The notes below the pieces were generated by a model, which was given only the letters and a program-made list of their open reading frames with translations, was not told the DNA's origin and ran no database searches. A stretch of DNA of 24,447 nucleotides from JBJGXI01 sp045635475 (GTDB taxonomy: Bacteria; Bacillota; Bacilli; Bacillales; Amphibacillaceae). Location of the stretch: assembly GCF_045635475.1 (NCBI RefSeq), contig NZ_JBJGXI010000065.1, positions 1 through 24,447 of the forward strand, in the 5' to 3' direction. A program made the position numbers and the translations under genes. Each line of letters starts with the position of its first letter. Within the stretch, counting starts at the first letter, position 1. Of the stretch, positions 23,202 to 24,447 are shown in pieces.

Positions 23202-24323
23202 TTAGTAACTTCCTGTTGGAACGAATGTATCTCTCGAAACCGGTTCGGAATAAGGTACACCACTCGAATTGAAAACTTGTTCATAATCACTGACAGAGAC
23301 ATCAACAGCTTCCACACCTGGCTGCTCTGTTAATGTTAATACTAACGTCTCCATAACCTCGTCCGAAATTGACGCTCTCTCTAAGTCGTTAAAGATATTT
23401 TCATTAAAAGTTAAAGATAAAACGCCTTCCGTAATCTCGGGCTGCTCGGCCAATTCTACACCGCTATTAAACACATTGTACAAATCAAGATTGTAAGCAG
23501 GTCCATTTACTAAGGCTTGTACTAACGATGCATACGTATTATCGGTATCCATCGCAACATGCTGGGTAACTGGCACAAAGTACATTTCTCCATCCTGTTG
23601 TGCAGGATAGTAAAGCGTAACCGCTTTACTATCCATAAAATCTACTGAATCGCTCTCGTAAATATTTATACCATTGACTCTTGAGTAGCCATCGTTCATA
23701 GGCGTGCCATTCACCGGCATTTCTTTTTGCTCATAACCGTTAATCCACAGCTTAATTTTATCAACATTATCAAACTGTGTTAACGTGTAGGTCATTGCCT
23801 GCAGAATTTTCAGTTCATCCTCTGGACGATATTCGGCAAACTCTTTGGATACATCAACAATTAGCGTTCCATCCTCTTCCAGATTGAGACCTATAATTTC
23901 TGTTCCTGCTGGAAGCACCGCTTCAAATCCTTCTGGCAATAATTCTGTAACCGGACCACCTTTTATCATGTATTCTAAACTTTGTTGTGCTACTTCTGTT
24001 GATTTTGGAAGCTCAATTGTTTGTGGTACAACCATTCCGTTTGCATCTAGTAAATATAATTGCCTCTGAACTGTTTCAGCTTCTGTGCCTTCTGCTTCTG
24101 TTTGATCTTCACTCGTTCCATCTTCACTTTCTGTGTCTTGACCCTCTGCATTCTGTTCATCTGTTCCAGTTTCAGTCTCTAGATCATCTGTATAACTGGC
24201 ATCTTCAGGAGGTGTATCCATTTCTCCTGTAGTTTGTTCTCCTTGAAAAATACCACATCCGCTTAATAATAGGACTGTTAGGCTTAGTAAAACCGTATAC
24301 ATTAAAAGCGCTCGTATCCTCAT
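23202..24323 (-). CDS. gerM: Spore germination/sporulation lipoprotein GerM
   Basis: A secreted lipoprotein needed in B. subtilis for proper engulfment and germination. The 373-aa product has a lipoprotein signal (basic RIR, hydrophobic core, LLLSGC with Cys23). A long acidic Glu/Thr/Asp-rich linker (about 28-85) follows, then two GerMN domains (about 87-215 and 230-360) with the repeated pattern ...LYLLDANG/LYYPAQQDG, then YMIKGGP/ALVNGP, then LIVDVSKEF/LSLTFNENI. The ATG at 24323 is chosen because AGGAGGG is six bases upstream; the open frame continues back but lacks such a site. A terminator follows, so unlike in B. subtilis it may be transcribed apart from rph. Confidence 0.95.
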   Translation of the reverse strand: MRIRALLMYTVLLSLTVLLLSGCGIFQGEQTTGEMDTPPEDASYTDDLETETGTDEQNAEGQDTESEDGTSEDQTEAEGTEAETVQRQLYLLDANGMVVPQTIELPKSTEVAQQSLEYMIKGGPVTELLPEGFEAVLPAGTEIIGLNLEEDGTLIVDVSKEFAEYRPEDELKILQAMTYTLTQFDNVDKIKLWINGYEQKEMPVNGTPMNDGYSRVNGINIYESDSVDFMDSKAVTLYYPAQQDGEMYFVPVTQHVAMDTDNTYASLVQALVNGPAYNLDLYNVFNSGVELAEQPEITEGVLSLTFNENIFNDLERASISDEVMETLVLTLTEQPGVEAVDVSVSDYEQVFNSSGVPYSEPVSRDTFVPTGSY

Positions 24324-24400
24324 GCTTTTCCCTCCTAAGATGGTTTGTACTACTATATATACGAGCACTAAAAAAAATTAGACCTAGCTATTACAATTTT

Positions 24401-24428
24401 TTTAGAAGAAGATTTTGTTTACAGTCAA
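24401..24428 (-). promoter_or_regulatory. Weak candidate promoter of gerM
   Basis: On the minus strand, TTGACT (24428 to 24423), 16 bp, then TCTAAA (24406 to 24401). The -35 is good and the -10 is poor. B. subtilis gerM also uses sigma-E; a partial sigma-E-like match nearer the gene was not convincing. Confidence 0.28.
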
Positions 24429-24447
24429 AATGAAGGTGTTTATCAGC

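Noticed and set aside
24356..24383. Sigma-E-like promoter for gerM (GTCTAATT ... CGTATATA)
   Set aside because: Both elements have mismatches and the spacing is about two bases too short.

Overview
The window looks like chromosomal DNA of a low-GC Gram-positive spore former of the family Bacillaceae, closest in style to Oceanobacillus, Virgibacillus or Lentibacillus. The genus is inferred from protein resemblance recalled from memory; no search was run. Three things support the family: the hemAXCDBL, ysxC-lonA, lonB, clpX, tig and gerM-rph-rdgB-ysnB blocks in the order known from Bacillus subtilis; strong AGGAGG-type ribosome binding sites; and the sporulation-linked genes lonB and gerM.

Layout. 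(1) 1-6365: the complete haem/tetrapyrrole operon hemA-hemX-hemC-hemD-hemB-hemL on the minus strand, tightly packed. It has an extended -10 promoter before hemA and a terminator after hemL. (2) 6366-7640: a divergent regulatory region, then two plus-strand genes, a small LiaI/DUF5668-like membrane protein and a pentapeptide-repeat protein. They end at a 36-bp perfectly palindromic terminator shared with ysxC. (3) 7687-12489: the ribosome-assembly GTPase gene ysxC overlaps lonA, followed by lonB with a good sigma-F promoter match. (4) 12430-16937: a 136-nt imperfect hairpin repeat, clpX, tig (strong promoter and terminator) and a TPR protein gene. (5) 17038-20437: an accessory stretch holding an unrecognised membrane protein behind a terminator-like leader hairpin, a secreted or membrane-tethered thermonuclease with an Excalibur domain, an unrecognised small protein under a textbook LexA-controlled promoter, and a convergent mazEF toxin-antitoxin pair with its own operator. 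(6) 20726-21112: tRNA-Gly(UCC) and tRNA-Arg(UCU) under a perfect consensus promoter, closed by a strong terminator. (7) 21132-24323: gerM, then rph-rdgB-ysnB.

How the parts fit. The hem operon carries charged glutamyl-tRNA through 5-aminolaevulinate to uroporphyrinogen III. The middle of the window is a protein quality-control cluster: trigger factor, the ClpX unfoldase and two Lon proteases. The gerM operon joins a spore lipoprotein to RNA 3' processing and nucleotide-pool cleaning. The most unusual part is 17-20.5 kb, where an SOS promoter drives a small unknown gene pointing at the 3' end of a mazEF toxin gene.

Several start codons were moved to match ribosome binding sites: hemL, lonA, the TPR gene, gerM, mazE, the SOS gene and both plus-strand genes after hemA. 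No IS element, CRISPR array or rRNA gene is visible.
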